From Thioclava pacifica DSM 10166 (GTDB lineage: Bacteria > Pseudomonadota > Alphaproteobacteria > Rhodobacterales > Rhodobacteraceae), in contig NZ_AUND01000001.1 of NCBI RefSeq assembly GCF_000714535.1, forward strand, positions 372,001 to 436,000: a stretch of DNA of 64,000 bases, given 5' to 3'. This document shows, one piece after another, positions 51,601-60,638 of this stretch. The number at the start of each line of letters is the position of its first letter. Within the stretch, counting starts at the first letter, position 1. The notes below the pieces were generated by a model. That model had not been told where the DNA came from. It searched no databases and worked only from the letters and a program-made list of their open reading frames with translations. Made by a program: the position numbers and the translations under genes.

Positions 51601-52236
51601 TCAGGCGAGCCCCATCAGCCCCGCGCCGCGCAGCCCGTCGAGGATGAACTGGATCGCAAGGGCGGCCAGCAGCATGCCCAGAAGCCGTGTGACGACCATC
51701 GTGCCGGTACGTCCCAGAGCGCGCTCGATCGGGGTGGCGAGCAGGAACATCACGAAGACGCAGGCCAGGACACACAGCATCACGCCGATGATGATCATCA
51801 CATGCAGCCAGTCGGCATCGGCGCGCCCCGCGAGCAGGATCATCGTCGCCATCGCGCCGGGGCCCGCCAGAAGCGGCGTGGCCAGCGGGAAGACGGACGG
51901 GTCATGTTCGGGCTCGACCTCGTGCTCCTCGCCCTGTTTCTCGCGCCGTTTTGTGCGGCGTTCGAACAGCATGTCGAGTGCGGTCAGGAACAGCAGTACC
52001 CCGCCCGCGATCCGGAAGGCGGGCATTGAGATCCCGATCCCGGCAAGGATCTTGTCACCGAAGATCCCGAACAGCGTCAGAAGTGCGGCCGCGATCATGA
52101 GCGAACGCAAGGCGATGCGCAGTCGCGCGCGGGGGCTTTCCCCCAGGGTGAGCGCGATGAAAACCGGCGCGAGCCCGATCGGGTCGATGATGACGAAGAG
52201 CGTCACGAAAGCGGTGATGTATTCGGCGCCGATCAT
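51601..52236 (-). CDS. MarC family inner-membrane protein
   Basis: A 211-residue protein with six hydrophobic segments. MarC-family features are the N-terminal FVTLFVIIDPIGLAPVFIAL and the middle TPLLAGPGAMATMI. Early work linked MarC to multidrug resistance, but this was not confirmed and its function is unknown. The ATG at 52236 places the first helix at the start; the longer frame upstream gives a Pro/Arg-rich extension. The shortened YafY-type regulator lies 37 bases upstream on the same strand and may be cotranscribed. Confidence 0.88.
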   Translation of the reverse strand: MIGAEYITAFVTLFVIIDPIGLAPVFIALTLGESPRARLRIALRSLMIAAALLTLFGIFGDKILAGIGISMPAFRIAGGVLLFLTALDMLFERRTKRREKQGEEHEVEPEHDPSVFPLATPLLAGPGAMATMILLAGRADADWLHVMIIIGVMLCVLACVFVMFLLATPIERALGRTGTMVVTRLLGMLLAALAIQFILDGLRGAGLMGLA

Positions 52237-52273
52237 CGGATCTCCGGAGCGTTGGCAGAGTGGTCCGGCGACC

Positions 52274-52672
52274 CTAGCGGGAACCCTCGGCGCCCGCCAG
52301 CCCTTCCCCCGCGTCTTTGGGGGCGTCTTCGGCAGGGGGCGAGGGCAGGGCGGCGCGGATCTTCGCGGCGAGGCTCGCGGCGCCCGCAGCAAGGCGCGGA
52401 TCTTCGACCGCCTCGGCCAGGGTCAGCAAATGCTCGAGCGCGGAGAGCTCTTCCTTGGTCAGCACCAGCGGCGGCAGCCCCATCGCGCGGCGCAGGATGT
52501 AGCCCACGCCCCGCTCGCCCTCGACGGGGACGCCGTAGGCGGAGATCTCGGCCATGTCGCGCCAGATCGTGCGCTCGGACACATCCAGCCGCGCGGCAAG
52601 GTCGCGCGCGCGGTGCATCTTGCCGTCGCGCAGGATGGCGATGATCTGTTGTAACCGCTCGTCGCGGGTCAT
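52274..52672 (-). CDS. Short YafY/DeoR-type HTH regulator without a WYL domain
   Basis: A 132-residue protein. The HTH_11 domain is at residues 1-60 (LQQIIAILRDGKMHRARDLA, then RLDVSERTIWRDMAEI). The segment GVPVEGERGVGYILRRAMGLPPL and LTKEELSALEHLL is typical of YafY/WYL regulators up to about residue 100. The usual C-terminal WYL sensor (about 100 residues) is missing and the protein ends in an acidic low-complexity tail. A perfect palindrome sits upstream. The gene is divergent from tatA. Confidence 0.8.
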   Translation of the reverse strand: MTRDERLQQIIAILRDGKMHRARDLAARLDVSERTIWRDMAEISAYGVPVEGERGVGYILRRAMGLPPLVLTKEELSALEHLLTLAEAVEDPRLAAGAASLAAKIRAALPSPPAEDAPKDAGEGLAGAEGSR

Positions 52673-52721
52673 CGGAGCGCCTCTCGCTGGAATGGGGGCG
52701 ACCATAGCGCCGCCGGGGGCA

Positions 52722-52741
52722 ACTGACAATGAACTGTCAGT
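52722..52741. promoter_or_regulatory. Perfect palindrome between the HTH gene and tatA
   Basis: ACTGACA-ATGAAC-TGTCAGT is perfect over 7-base arms, 50 bases before the regulator start and about 122 before tatA. It is a strong candidate for the regulator's own operator, and could also touch tatA control. Confidence 0.6.
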
Positions 52742-52862
52742 AATCTGCGCCCGAGCGCCGCAGAGCGGCGGAATCGGTCTAGGATTGGTCCGCGCATGGA
52801 CCTAAAACATGGCGCTGACATGAGAGGCGGGCGGCGGGCCCGCGCCCAGAGGGGGAAAGACA

Positions 52863-53090
52863 ATGCTCAACAATATCGGCCTTCCCGGCCTTCTTCTGAT
52901 TGCGGTCGTGGTGCTGGTGCTGTTCGGCCGCGGCAAGATTTCGTCGCTGATGGGCGAAGTCGGCAAAGGGATCACCGCCTTCAAGAAGGGCGTCAATGAC
53001 GGCACGAAAGAGATCGAGGACGCAAGCGCCGAGGATGCGCGCGACGTGACCCCCGAGACCGAGGCCGAGAAAGAAAAAGACAAGGCCTGA
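52863..53090 (+). CDS. tatA: Twin-arginine translocase subunit TatA
   Basis: A 75-residue protein. Residues 5-20 are the single membrane helix ([17 protein letters not shown]), followed by the FGRGKI hinge and an amphipathic helix ([16 protein letters not shown]). The tail is acidic. TatA forms the variable-size translocation pore with TatBC. GAAAGACA precedes the ATG. It starts a tatABC cluster that would export the Tat-type Sox proteins. Confidence 0.95.
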   Translation: MLNNIGLPGLLLIAVVVLVLFGRGKISSLMGEVGKGITAFKKGVNDGTKEIEDASAEDARDVTPETEAEKEKDKA

Positions 53091-53162
53091 GCCGGAGCGC
53101 GTGCAGGCGGGCGGTATCGCGCCCTGAGCGCGCCTGAGATCTGGCTGGAGGCCTGAGCACCC

Positions 53163-53702
53163 ATGTTTGACATCGGTTGGAGCGAACTTCTGGTGATCGG
53201 CGTCGTGGCGCTGATCGTGGTGGGTCCGAAGGATCTGCCCAAGATGTTCCATCAGCTTGGCCGCTTCACCGCGAAGGCCAAGTCGATGGCGCGCGAGTTC
53301 TCGCGGGCGATGGAGGATGCGGCGAAGGATACCGGTCTCGACGAGGCCGCAGGTTCCGTGCGCGATCTGAAATCGCTGGCGTCCAAGAAATCGCTGGGCC
53401 TCGACGCGCTGGAAAAGGCCGCCGACAGTTTCGAGAAATGGGAGCCGAAGCTGCCCGATACCTCGAAGGCCAACGCTCTCAAGCCCGATCCTGAGGCCGC
53501 GCCGCCCACATCCGAGGCCAGCGCGGCCAAGCCTGCGGCCAAGAAACCGGCAGCCAAGAAGGCCGCGCCCAAGGCGGCGGCCAAACCGGCAGCGAAATCG
53601 AGCAGCAAGACAGCCGCCAAACCCGCCACGAAAGCGGCGGCGAAACCGGCTGCGAAGAAGGTGGCGGCGAAGAAACCCGCGGCCAAGAAGGATGACGCAT
53701 GA
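53163..53702 (+). CDS. tatB: Twin-arginine translocase subunit TatB
   Basis: A 179-residue protein with the TatB N-terminus ([20 protein letters not shown], then [15 protein letters not shown]). A long cytoplasmic amphipathic helix to about residue 90 is followed by a highly repetitive Lys/Ala/Pro-rich tail (residues 115-178, [19 protein letters not shown] pattern), longer than the E. coli version. TatB with TatC recognises RR signal peptides. The last 4 bases overlap the tatC start (ATGA). Confidence 0.95.
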   Translation: MFDIGWSELLVIGVVALIVVGPKDLPKMFHQLGRFTAKAKSMAREFSRAMEDAAKDTGLDEAAGSVRDLKSLASKKSLGLDALEKAADSFEKWEPKLPDTSKANALKPDPEAAPPTSEASAAKPAAKKPAAKKAAPKAAAKPAAKSSSKTAAKPATKAAAKPAAKKVAAKKPAAKKDDA

Positions 53703-54568
53703 GCGATCATGAAGAGATCGACGACAGTGCCGCCCCGCTGATCGAGCACCTGGCGGAGCTTCGCACACGCATCCTCTATTCGCTCGGGGCCTTCGTCGCG
53801 GCGATGGTGGTCTGCTACACGGTCTGGAACCCGATCTTCAATTTCCTGACCCGCCCGGTCTGTCACGCGCTGGCCTCGCGCGGCGAGCAATGCGGTCTTT
53901 ACCTGATCAAATTGCAGGAAGGCTTCTTCGTCGCGGTCAACATCTCTTTCCTGGGCGGTTTTGCTCTGGCCTTCCCGATCATCGCCTATCAGATGTGGCG
54001 CTTCGTGGCGCCGGGGCTTTATCGCAACGAAAAGAACGCGTTCCTGCCCTTCCTGATCGCTTCGCCGATCATGTTCTTCCTTGGCGCGGCCTTTGCCTAT
54101 TACGTGATCCTGCCGCTCGCCTTCAATTTTTTCCTTGGCTTCCAGCAGGGCGAGATCGGGGCGACGACTGGCGCCAATGAGATGGCCGCGATCGGTTTCC
54201 AGGGCTCGGTGCAGGAATATCTCAACCTGACGATCAAGTTCGTCATGGCCTTCGGGATCTGCTTCCAGCTGCCCGTTCTGCTGTCGCTGATGGGCAAGGC
54301 GGGGCTGGTCTCCTCGGGTGGTCTGGCGGGCATGCGCAAATATGCCGTCGTCGCGATCCTTATCGTGGCCGCGATTGCCACGCCTCCCGACGTGATCTCT
54401 CAGGTGATCCTGTTCACCGTGGTCTATGGCCTGTACGAGGTCTCGATCCAGCTCGTGAAACGGATCGAGAAGACCCGCGAAGCCCGGATGCGTGCTGAAG
54501 GTACCTGGATTGATCCCGACGAGTGGGACGAGGACGAGGAAGAGGACGAGAAGGGCGACAAGGCATGA
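53699..54568 (+). CDS. tatC: Twin-arginine translocase subunit TatC
   Basis: A 289-residue protein with six membrane helices. The N-terminal [20 protein letters not shown] is the conserved signal-recognition loop. The central [20 protein letters not shown] and [21 protein letters not shown] segments are standard. A longer acidic C-terminus ([16 protein letters not shown]) exceeds the E. coli protein. The start overlaps tatB, and the stop overlaps the ATPase start by 4 bases. Confidence 0.96.
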   Translation: MSDHEEIDDSAAPLIEHLAELRTRILYSLGAFVAAMVVCYTVWNPIFNFLTRPVCHALASRGEQCGLYLIKLQEGFFVAVNISFLGGFALAFPIIAYQMWRFVAPGLYRNEKNAFLPFLIASPIMFFLGAAFAYYVILPLAFNFFLGFQQGEIGATTGANEMAAIGFQGSVQEYLNLTIKFVMAFGICFQLPVLLSLMGKAGLVSSGGLAGMRKYAVVAILIVAAIATPPDVISQVILFTVVYGLYEVSIQLVKRIEKTREARMRAEGTWIDPDEWDEDEEEDEKGDKA

Positions 54569-55407
54569 GTGACGAGGCGCTGATCCGCATCGCCCATGCG
54601 CTCGAGCGTCTCTCGCCCGCGCCGCAGCCCGCGCCCGATTTCGCCACGGCCGACGCCTTCATCTGGCATACATCGCCCGACCGGCTGGAGCCGGTCGCGC
54701 AGGTGGCCCGCGTCGATCTGAGCCTGCTGCATGGCATCGACCGCTCGCGCGACACGCTTCTGGCCAACACGCTGCAATTCGCGCGCGGGGCTGCTGCGAA
54801 TAATGCGCTTCTCTGGGGCGCGCGCGGGATGGGGAAATCCTCGCTGGTGAAGGCTGCCCATGCGGCCGCTGTGACCGAAGGGTTGCCGATCAAGCTGGTG
54901 GAACTGGCGCGCGAGGATCTGCCCTCGGTCGGGCGTCTGCTCGCGCATCTGCGCGCGGCTCCGGACATGCGCTTCATCCTGTTCTGCGATGACCTCTCGT
55001 TCAGCCATGACGACCAGCATTACAAATCGCTCAAGGCGGTGCTCGATGGCGGGATCGAGGGCCGGCCCGCGAACGTGATCCTTTATGCGACCTCGAACCG
55101 CCGCCACCTGATGCCGCGCGACATGATCGAGAACGAACGCTCGACCGCGATCAACCCTTCCGAGGCGGTGGAAGAGAAAGTCTCGCTGTCGGATCGTTTC
55201 GGGCTGTGGCTGGGCTTCCACCCCTGTTCGCAGGACGAATATCTCGCGATGATCCGGGGCTATTGCGACAGCTACGGCGTGGAGATTTCCGACGAGGAAC
55301 TGCGCGCCGAGGCCATCGAATGGCAGGCCACGCGCGGGGCGCGGTCGGGCCGTGTCGCATGGCAGTATTTCACCGATCTGGCGGGGCGGCGCGGGATCGC
55401 GCTCTAA
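54565..55407 (+). CDS. AAA ATPase, DUF815 family, tail of the tat operon
   Basis: A 280-residue cytoplasmic ATPase. Walker A is [13 protein letters not shown] near residue 92, Walker B is ILFCDDLSF near 152, with a sensor region [12 protein letters not shown]. The family (DUF815) has no settled function. Translation is coupled to tatC through the ATGA overlap. Being last in the tat operon could mean quality control of Tat substrates or only shared expression. Confidence 0.82.
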   Translation: MSDEALIRIAHALERLSPAPQPAPDFATADAFIWHTSPDRLEPVAQVARVDLSLLHGIDRSRDTLLANTLQFARGAAANNALLWGARGMGKSSLVKAAHAAAVTEGLPIKLVELAREDLPSVGRLLAHLRAAPDMRFILFCDDLSFSHDDQHYKSLKAVLDGGIEGRPANVILYATSNRRHLMPRDMIENERSTAINPSEAVEEKVSLSDRFGLWLGFHPCSQDEYLAMIRGYCDSYGVEISDEELRAEAIEWQATRGARSGRVAWQYFTDLAGRRGIAL

Positions 55408-55434
55408 CCGGCTCCGGGGCGCGGGGAAGGGGGC

Positions 55435-56745
55435 TTACACTCCCAGCTTGTCGCGCAGCGCGTACCACCACGACCCCGCGACAGAGTAGGGCACGCGGAA
55501 AGTGCGCCCGCCGGGGAAGGGAATCCAGGGCAGTTTCGCAAACGTATCGAACCGGGTCAGATCACCGTTGATCGCCTCGGACAGGATGCGCCCGAAGGTG
55601 TGCGAGCCCGTCACGCCATGCCCCGAATAGCCATGCGCGAAATAGGTGTTCGCCCCGATCCGGCCCATCTGCGGCACCCGGCTGAACGAGAGCGCGAAAT
55701 TGCCCGACCAGGCATAGTCGATCTTCACGCCCTTGATCTGCGGGAAGACCTTTTCGAGGTTCTTCCAGAGCTTCGCCTTGATGTCTTTCGGATCGGCCCC
55801 GCCATAGACCGTGCCGCCGCCGAACAGCAGGCGGTTGTCGGCGGACATGCGGTAATAGTCGAGGATGTAGCGCACGTCCTCGATGCAGACGTCCGACGGC
55901 ATCAGCGCGCGGGCCTGCGCTTCGCCCAGCGGCTCGGTCGCCATCACCTGCGTCGAGACCGGCATCACGCGGCGCTCCAGCGTCGGCACCACATGACCGA
56001 GATAGGCATTGCCGCAGAGCACCAGCGTCTTCGCGGTGATCTGGCCCTTCGTGGTCCTGATGACGGGGCGCGCGGCGTCCGTGTCGACCGAAGTGACGGG
56101 CGACATCTCGTAGATCGTGCCGCCGAGGCTTTCCACCGCCGCCGCCTCGCCAAGCGCGAGGTTCAGCGGATGAAGATGGCCGCCCTTATGGTCGATCATG
56201 CCCCCGGAATAGAGGTCCGAGGCCGCGTGTTCGCGCATCTGATCGCGGCTCAGCATTTCCTGGCTGTCGATGCCGTAGCTGCGCCAGAGCTTCCAGCGCG
56301 CCTCCAGCTCCTGCATATGCTTGGCCGTAAGCCCCGCGAAGACATTGCCGTGTTTCAGATCGCAGTCGATGCCATAGGTGGCGATGCGCTCGCGGATGAT
56401 GTCGCCGCCTTCCATCACCAGACCGGCGACAAAAGTCGCGGTGTCCTTGCCATAGCGGCGCTCAATCGTGTCGAGGCTCGCGTTCAGCCCGTTCACGATC
56501 TGCCCGCCATTGCGCCCCGAGGCGCCCCAGCCGATGCGTGCGCCCTCGACCACGGTGACGCTGTAGCCCTTCTCGGCCAGATGGAGTGCGGTCGAAAGCC
56601 CCGAGAACCCGGCGCCGACGACGCAGATATCGGCCTCGACCTCGCCCACGAGTTCAGCACGCAGCGGGGACGGGTTGGCCGATGCCGCGTAATAGCTGCC
56701 GGTATGGCTGCCGTCGCCCGCATAGGGATGGTTGGGATAGGTCAT
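55435..56745 (-). CDS. FAD-dependent amine oxidase, gamma-glutamylputrescine oxidase-like
   Basis: A 436-residue DAO-family flavoprotein. The FAD-binding motif is ICVVGAGFSGLSTALHLAEKG near residue 40. GRNGGQIVNGLN is typical of PuuB-like oxidases of the glycine/D-amino-acid oxidase superfamily. It probably oxidises an amine or gamma-glutamyl polyamine, releasing ammonia or an aldehyde plus peroxide. It is last on the minus strand after ornithine cyclodeaminase and arginase with a 70-base gap, and could take a downstream step in arginine or polyamine breakdown. Exact substrate is unresolved. Confidence 0.82.
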   Translation of the reverse strand: MTYPNHPYAGDGSHTGSYYAASANPSPLRAELVGEVEADICVVGAGFSGLSTALHLAEKGYSVTVVEGARIGWGASGRNGGQIVNGLNASLDTIERRYGKDTATFVAGLVMEGGDIIRERIATYGIDCDLKHGNVFAGLTAKHMQELEARWKLWRSYGIDSQEMLSRDQMREHAASDLYSGGMIDHKGGHLHPLNLALGEAAAVESLGGTIYEMSPVTSVDTDAARPVIRTTKGQITAKTLVLCGNAYLGHVVPTLERRVMPVSTQVMATEPLGEAQARALMPSDVCIEDVRYILDYYRMSADNRLLFGGGTVYGGADPKDIKAKLWKNLEKVFPQIKGVKIDYAWSGNFALSFSRVPQMGRIGANTYFAHGYSGHGVTGSHTFGRILSEAINGDLTRFDTFAKLPWIPFPGGRTFRVPYSVAGSWWYALRDKLGV

Positions 56746-56815
56746 GTCGCGCTCTCGTCTGAGGTGGGCATTTTCGCCCTCGGTGCCACGCACCGCGCCC
56801 GAGCGCAAGCGGGGC

Positions 56816-57871
56816 TCAGCCCGCCCGCGTCAGCATCCCGAACAAATCGCGCGGATCGTCGGGGTCTGCCAGAAGATCGAGCATCTGCGCATATTCACCC
56901 TGCTGCACGCGGTCATGGACGTAACGCAGCGCGCTGAAATCCTCGATCGCGAAGCCCACGGAATCGAACAGCGTGATCTGCTTGGCGTCGCGGCGGCCTT
57001 CGGCCTCGCCACGCATGACCTTCCACAGCTCGGTCACCGGGTGGTCCGCGTCGAGCGCCTGGATCTCGCCCTCGATGCGGGTCTGCGGCGGGTATTCGAC
57101 GAAGATTTCCGAGCGGGTGAGGATGTCGCGATGCAGCTCGGTCTTGCCGGGGCAGTCGCCGCCGATCGCGTTGATATGCACGCCGGCGCCCACCATGTTG
57201 TCGGTCAGGATCGTCGCATATTGCTTGTCGGCGGTGCAGGTGGTGATGACCTGCGCGCCCTCGACGGCCTCCTCGGCCGAGCGGCATTTGGTAACGGTAA
57301 ACCCTTGTGCGGTGAGGTTCTTCGCCGCCTTTTCGGTCGCCGCCGGGTCGATGTCATAGAGCCGCAGCGTGTCGATCCCGCAGATCGCGCGGAAGGCCAG
57401 CGCCTGGAACTCGCATTGCGCGCCATTGCCGATCATGCCCATGACCGTCGCACCTTTCGGGGCGAGGTATTTGCCCACCAGCGCCGAGGTGGCGGCGGTG
57501 CGCAAAGCCGTCAGCAGCGTCATCTCGGTCATCAGGAGCGGGTAGCCCGTCGCGACCGACGAGAGCACGCCAAACGCCGTCACGGTCTGATGCCCGGTGC
57601 GGCCGTTCGTGGGGTGGCCGTTGACATATTTGAACCCGTAATTCTCGGCATCGGCCGTCGGCATCAGCTCGATCACGCCCTCCGCCGAATGGGAGGCCAC
57701 GCGCGGGGTCTTGTCGAAATCGGGCCAGCGGCGGAAATCCTCCTCGATATAGGCGGCGAGGTCGCGCATCACCTGCTCGGGGCCGATCGCGTTTACCAGT
57801 CGCATCATGTTGGCGACCGAAACGAAGGGCACGAGGGCCAGTTTCGAGGGGGCGAGAGGGGTCATATCCAT
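56816..57871 (-). CDS. Ornithine cyclodeaminase
   Basis: A 351-residue ornithine cyclodeaminase/mu-crystallin family enzyme, NAD-dependent, converting L-ornithine to L-proline with loss of ammonia. The dinucleotide-binding segment is VMGMIGNGAQCEFQALAF near residue 130. The active-site Asp lies in the conserved INAIGGDCPGKTEL, near residue 227. The start (ATG at 57871) overlaps the arginase stop by one base (TGATG); Met3 at 57865 is an alternative. With arginase it forms a short route from arginine to proline. Confidence 0.92.
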   Translation of the reverse strand: MDMTPLAPSKLALVPFVSVANMMRLVNAIGPEQVMRDLAAYIEEDFRRWPDFDKTPRVASHSAEGVIELMPTADAENYGFKYVNGHPTNGRTGHQTVTAFGVLSSVATGYPLLMTEMTLLTALRTAATSALVGKYLAPKGATVMGMIGNGAQCEFQALAFRAICGIDTLRLYDIDPAATEKAAKNLTAQGFTVTKCRSAEEAVEGAQVITTCTADKQYATILTDNMVGAGVHINAIGGDCPGKTELHRDILTRSEIFVEYPPQTRIEGEIQALDADHPVTELWKVMRGEAEGRRDAKQITLFDSVGFAIEDFSALRYVHDRVQQGEYAQMLDLLADPDDPRDLFGMLTRAG

Positions 57872-58797
57872 CAGTAGCTCCGTGTCATGCGGTCGAGAAC
57901 GCGCCGGCCGAAGAGGCTCGCGGCGAGGTCGCACAGCAGTTTCGCCGTGCGCCCGCGTTCATCGAGGAAAGGGTTGAGCTCGACGATGTCGAGCGAGGTC
58001 AGGAGGTCGCTGTCACCGACCTCTTCCATGATCAGATGTGCTTCGCGGAAGGTGGCGCCGCCCGGAACGGTCGTGCCCACGGCAGGCGCGATCCCGGGGT
58101 CGAGGAAATCCACGTCGAAGCTGACATGCAACAGCCCGTTGGCGGCACGCACCCGGTCGAGGAAGGCGCGCAGCGGGGCCAGCACGCCGGTCTCGTCGAT
58201 CGCGCGCATGTCATGGACTTCCATGCCGATCTTCTTGATCCGGTCGCGTTCGGCCGGATCGACCGAGCGGATGCCCATCATGCAGAAATTCTTCGGATCG
58301 ATGGTCGCTTCCAGCGGCGGGAAGGCTTCGAAATCGGGCTGGCCGGTAACATAGGCGACCGGTGTGCCATGCAGGTTGCCGCTGGTGGTGGTCATCAGCG
58401 TGTGCAGATCCGGGTGCGCATCGAGCCAGAGCACGAAAAGCGGGCGGTCAAGCGTCTTGGCGTGACGGGCCAGCCCGCTCAGGGTGCCTGCTGCCAGCGC
58501 GTGATCGCCACCGATGAAGATCGGGCGGTCGTGGTTCTGTGCGGCCTCAAACGCTGCTTGCGAGAGGGCCTCGATCCAGGCGCGGGTCTCGGCGAGGTCA
58601 TGGATTGCGGGGTTCTTGTGCGGCACGGGCTCCTGCGGGTCGATCGAGAGATCGCCGAGGTCGTTCACGTCCCAACCCAGCTCGGTCAGGATATCGCCCA
58701 GCCCTGCAATACGCAGACTGGCCGGCCCCATGATGCAGCCGGGTTGCGAGGCGCCAGTTTGAATGGGCGCGCCCAGAATCGAAGCTGTGCGTGTCAT
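57871..58797 (-). CDS. rocF: Arginase
   Basis: A 308-residue ureohydrolase that splits L-arginine into ornithine and urea, with a binuclear Mn2+ site. Metal motifs are GGDHA at 96-100, DAHPD at 126-130 and SFDVDFLDP near residue 226. The ARG-specific segment SLDIVELNP closes the site. It is first in the operon with ornithine cyclodeaminase, and is divergent from an Lrp/AsnC regulator 121 bases away with palindromes between, matching arginine-inducible control. Confidence 0.95.
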   Translation of the reverse strand: MTRTASILGAPIQTGASQPGCIMGPASLRIAGLGDILTELGWDVNDLGDLSIDPQEPVPHKNPAIHDLAETRAWIEALSQAAFEAAQNHDRPIFIGGDHALAAGTLSGLARHAKTLDRPLFVLWLDAHPDLHTLMTTTSGNLHGTPVAYVTGQPDFEAFPPLEATIDPKNFCMMGIRSVDPAERDRIKKIGMEVHDMRAIDETGVLAPLRAFLDRVRAANGLLHVSFDVDFLDPGIAPAVGTTVPGGATFREAHLIMEEVGDSDLLTSLDIVELNPFLDERGRTAKLLCDLAASLFGRRVLDRMTRSY

Positions 58798-58854
58798 CGT
58801 GATCTCCCTTGTTGGTCCTAAGATGCCGAAATGGGGTGCGGGTTTCTCTTGTCA

Positions 58855-58906
58855 ATTTGCGCAAATCGGAACTATTTTTGATCACTTTGATCAGTACTCT
58901 GCGCAA
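58855..58906. promoter_or_regulatory. Palindromes in the arginase-Lrp divergent spacer
   Basis: ATTTGCGCAAAT is a perfect 12-base palindrome at 58855-58866; CTGCGCAAAA at about 58899 repeats its core, and two TGATCA sites lie between them. This multi-site pattern suits an Lrp-type octamer that represses its own gene and switches arginase. Confidence 0.6.
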
Positions 58907-58918
58907 AACGGAGGCAAC

Positions 58919-59344
58919 ATGCAGCTCGACGATACGGATCGCGCGATCCTCGCAGCCTTGCGCGCGGACGCGCGGCTCTCGGTAACCGATCTCGCGCTCA
59001 AGGTTGGGGTGTCTCGCACGACTGCGCGCACGCGGCTCGAGGCACTGGTCGCCTCTGGCCAGATCCGGCGCTTCACCATCGAGACCGAGACGGATGTCGA
59101 GGGGCAGGTGCGCGCGATCACGATGGTTGAATTGCAGGGGAAGATGTCGCGCGCGGTGATCCGGGCGCTGCACCGTATTCCCGAAGTGGCAACGGTCTAC
59201 GCGACCAATGGAAACTGGGATCTGGTGGCCGAGATCCATGCCGAGACGCTGGGCGCCTTCGACCGGGCGCTGCGCGATATCCGGGAGATTCCGGGGGTGC
59301 TCAACAGTGAAAGTTGCCTGCTGCTCGCGCCGGTCGCAGGCTGA
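58919..59344 (+). CDS. Lrp/AsnC family regulator, likely of arginine catabolism
   Basis: A 141-residue Lrp-family protein. The N-terminal HTH is at residues 4-55 (LDDTDRAILAALRADARLSV and SRTTARTRLEALV), and the C-terminal RAM/AsnC ligand domain covers about 65-140 (ITMVELQGKM, NGNWDLVAEIHAETLGAFDR). It is divergent from arginase, as BkdR/ArgR-like local regulators usually are. The ATG at 58919 follows CGGAGGCAAC. An upstream start in frame would give 52 extra residues of non-conserved sequence. Confidence 0.88.
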   Translation: MQLDDTDRAILAALRADARLSVTDLALKVGVSRTTARTRLEALVASGQIRRFTIETETDVEGQVRAITMVELQGKMSRAVIRALHRIPEVATVYATNGNWDLVAEIHAETLGAFDRALRDIREIPGVLNSESCLLLAPVAG

Positions 59345-59393
59345 GAGGCAGAATGACGAGCGGGCTGACGAAAGGGTCAGCCCGCACATCGGA

Positions 59394-60584
59394 TCAGTTC
59401 AGGTATGGCATCGGGTCGACCGAGTCGATCCCCTTGCGCACCTCGAAATGCAGGTAACCGGGATCGCCGGGGGCAATCTTGGCGATGGTCTGCCCGCGCT
59501 TCACGCTCGCCCCCTTCGAGACGGTGATGCCGGTCACGTTGTAATAGACCGTGACGAGCCCGTCGGGATGTTTGATCGCGAGGAAGGAGACATCGTCGGT
59601 GTCCTGGCTGATCAGCAGGACCGAGCCGCCTTCAGCTGCCTTGACCGCAGTGCCGGGGGCCGCGGAAATGTCGATCCCGTCATTCTTGCCCTTCTTGTAG
59701 GGGCGGATGATCGCGCCTGAAACCGGCATCATCATCTGCGCGCTGTCCGAGGCCTTGGTGCGATCGGCGCCCAGATCGGGGGCGGCGGTCGTTTTCACCG
59801 GCTCGGAGGCCTTGGGCGGGGACTGGTTGGGCAGAGGCTCGGTCGCCGAGGGCGGAACCGGAGTGGGCGAGCCCGTACCTGGCGCTGTGGTCGAGGTCGC
59901 GGTCTCGACCCGTGCGGGCTGGCGGTTCGCCGCGACCGGGATCATCAGCACCTGACCTTCCCGCACGCTCAGATCGTTGGGCAGACCGTTCCAGTCGGCC
60001 AGCGCCTTGACCGGCACGCTGTAGTAACGCGCGATGGAATAGGCCGTCTCGCCGCGCGCGACCTTGTGACGGATCGGCTCGGGCGTGGTGACCGGGGTGG
60101 CGGGCCTCGGTGCGGTTGTGGTCGCGGGCTGGTTGGCCTGCGCCTTGTCGATCGCGTTCGAGGCAAGCGAGGTGATGTCGATGGTTTCGGCGGTGAGCGC
60201 GCTGGGATTGGACGCAGTGCCTCCAGCGGCGACCTTGTTCGGCAGCGCCAGAACCTCGCCCGATCCGAGCGTCGCATTGGGCGCGATGGCGTTGTAACGC
60301 GCAAGCGCGGCCGGGTCGGTCCCGATGCGCTGCGCGATGCTCGTCACGGTATCGCCGCGCCGGGCCACCACGACCTGATAATTGGGATAGGTGATGATGC
60401 CGTTGGCATCGGGGCGCGGGCGGTCCTGCACGGCCTGCTGGGCGGCGGCGGTCGTGTCGAGCCCGCCATTATTGCCATAGCCGCGCAAGTCCAGGTCAAA
60501 CCCGTTGGGGTTACATGCGGCCAGCGCCGTCAACGCAACGCCTCCGGCCAAAACCAGCCGCAACCGGGAAAAATTCGATGCCAT
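59394..60584 (-). CDS. NlpD-like lipoprotein with LysM and degenerate LytM domains
   Basis: A 396-residue protein. The lipobox is LTALAAC (Cys24). Two LysM domains lie at about residues 70-115 and 172-216, with Ala/Pro/Thr-rich linkers, then an M23/LytM domain at about 290-396. In that domain the first metal-ligand position is NDGIDIS rather than HxGxD, and the HxH motif is replaced by VYYNV, so zinc hydrolysis is unlikely; only the late LHFEVR His remains. This fits NlpD/EnvC-type amidase activators. It ends the surE-pcm-nlpD run, as in many proteobacteria. Confidence 0.85.
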   Translation of the reverse strand: MASNFSRLRLVLAGGVALTALAACNPNGFDLDLRGYGNNGGLDTTAAAQQAVQDRPRPDANGIITYPNYQVVVARRGDTVTSIAQRIGTDPAALARYNAIAPNATLGSGEVLALPNKVAAGGTASNPSALTAETIDITSLASNAIDKAQANQPATTTAPRPATPVTTPEPIRHKVARGETAYSIARYYSVPVKALADWNGLPNDLSVREGQVLMIPVAANRQPARVETATSTTAPGTGSPTPVPPSATEPLPNQSPPKASEPVKTTAAPDLGADRTKASDSAQMMMPVSGAIIRPYKKGKNDGIDISAAPGTAVKAAEGGSVLLISQDTDDVSFLAIKHPDGLVTVYYNVTGITVSKGASVKRGQTIAKIAPGDPGYLHFEVRKGIDSVDPMPYLN

Positions 60585-60638
60585 CCGCTCAGTCCTCACT
60601 GTCTTCGGGCCTCTGGAGGGCCCTTCGATACCTGCCAC

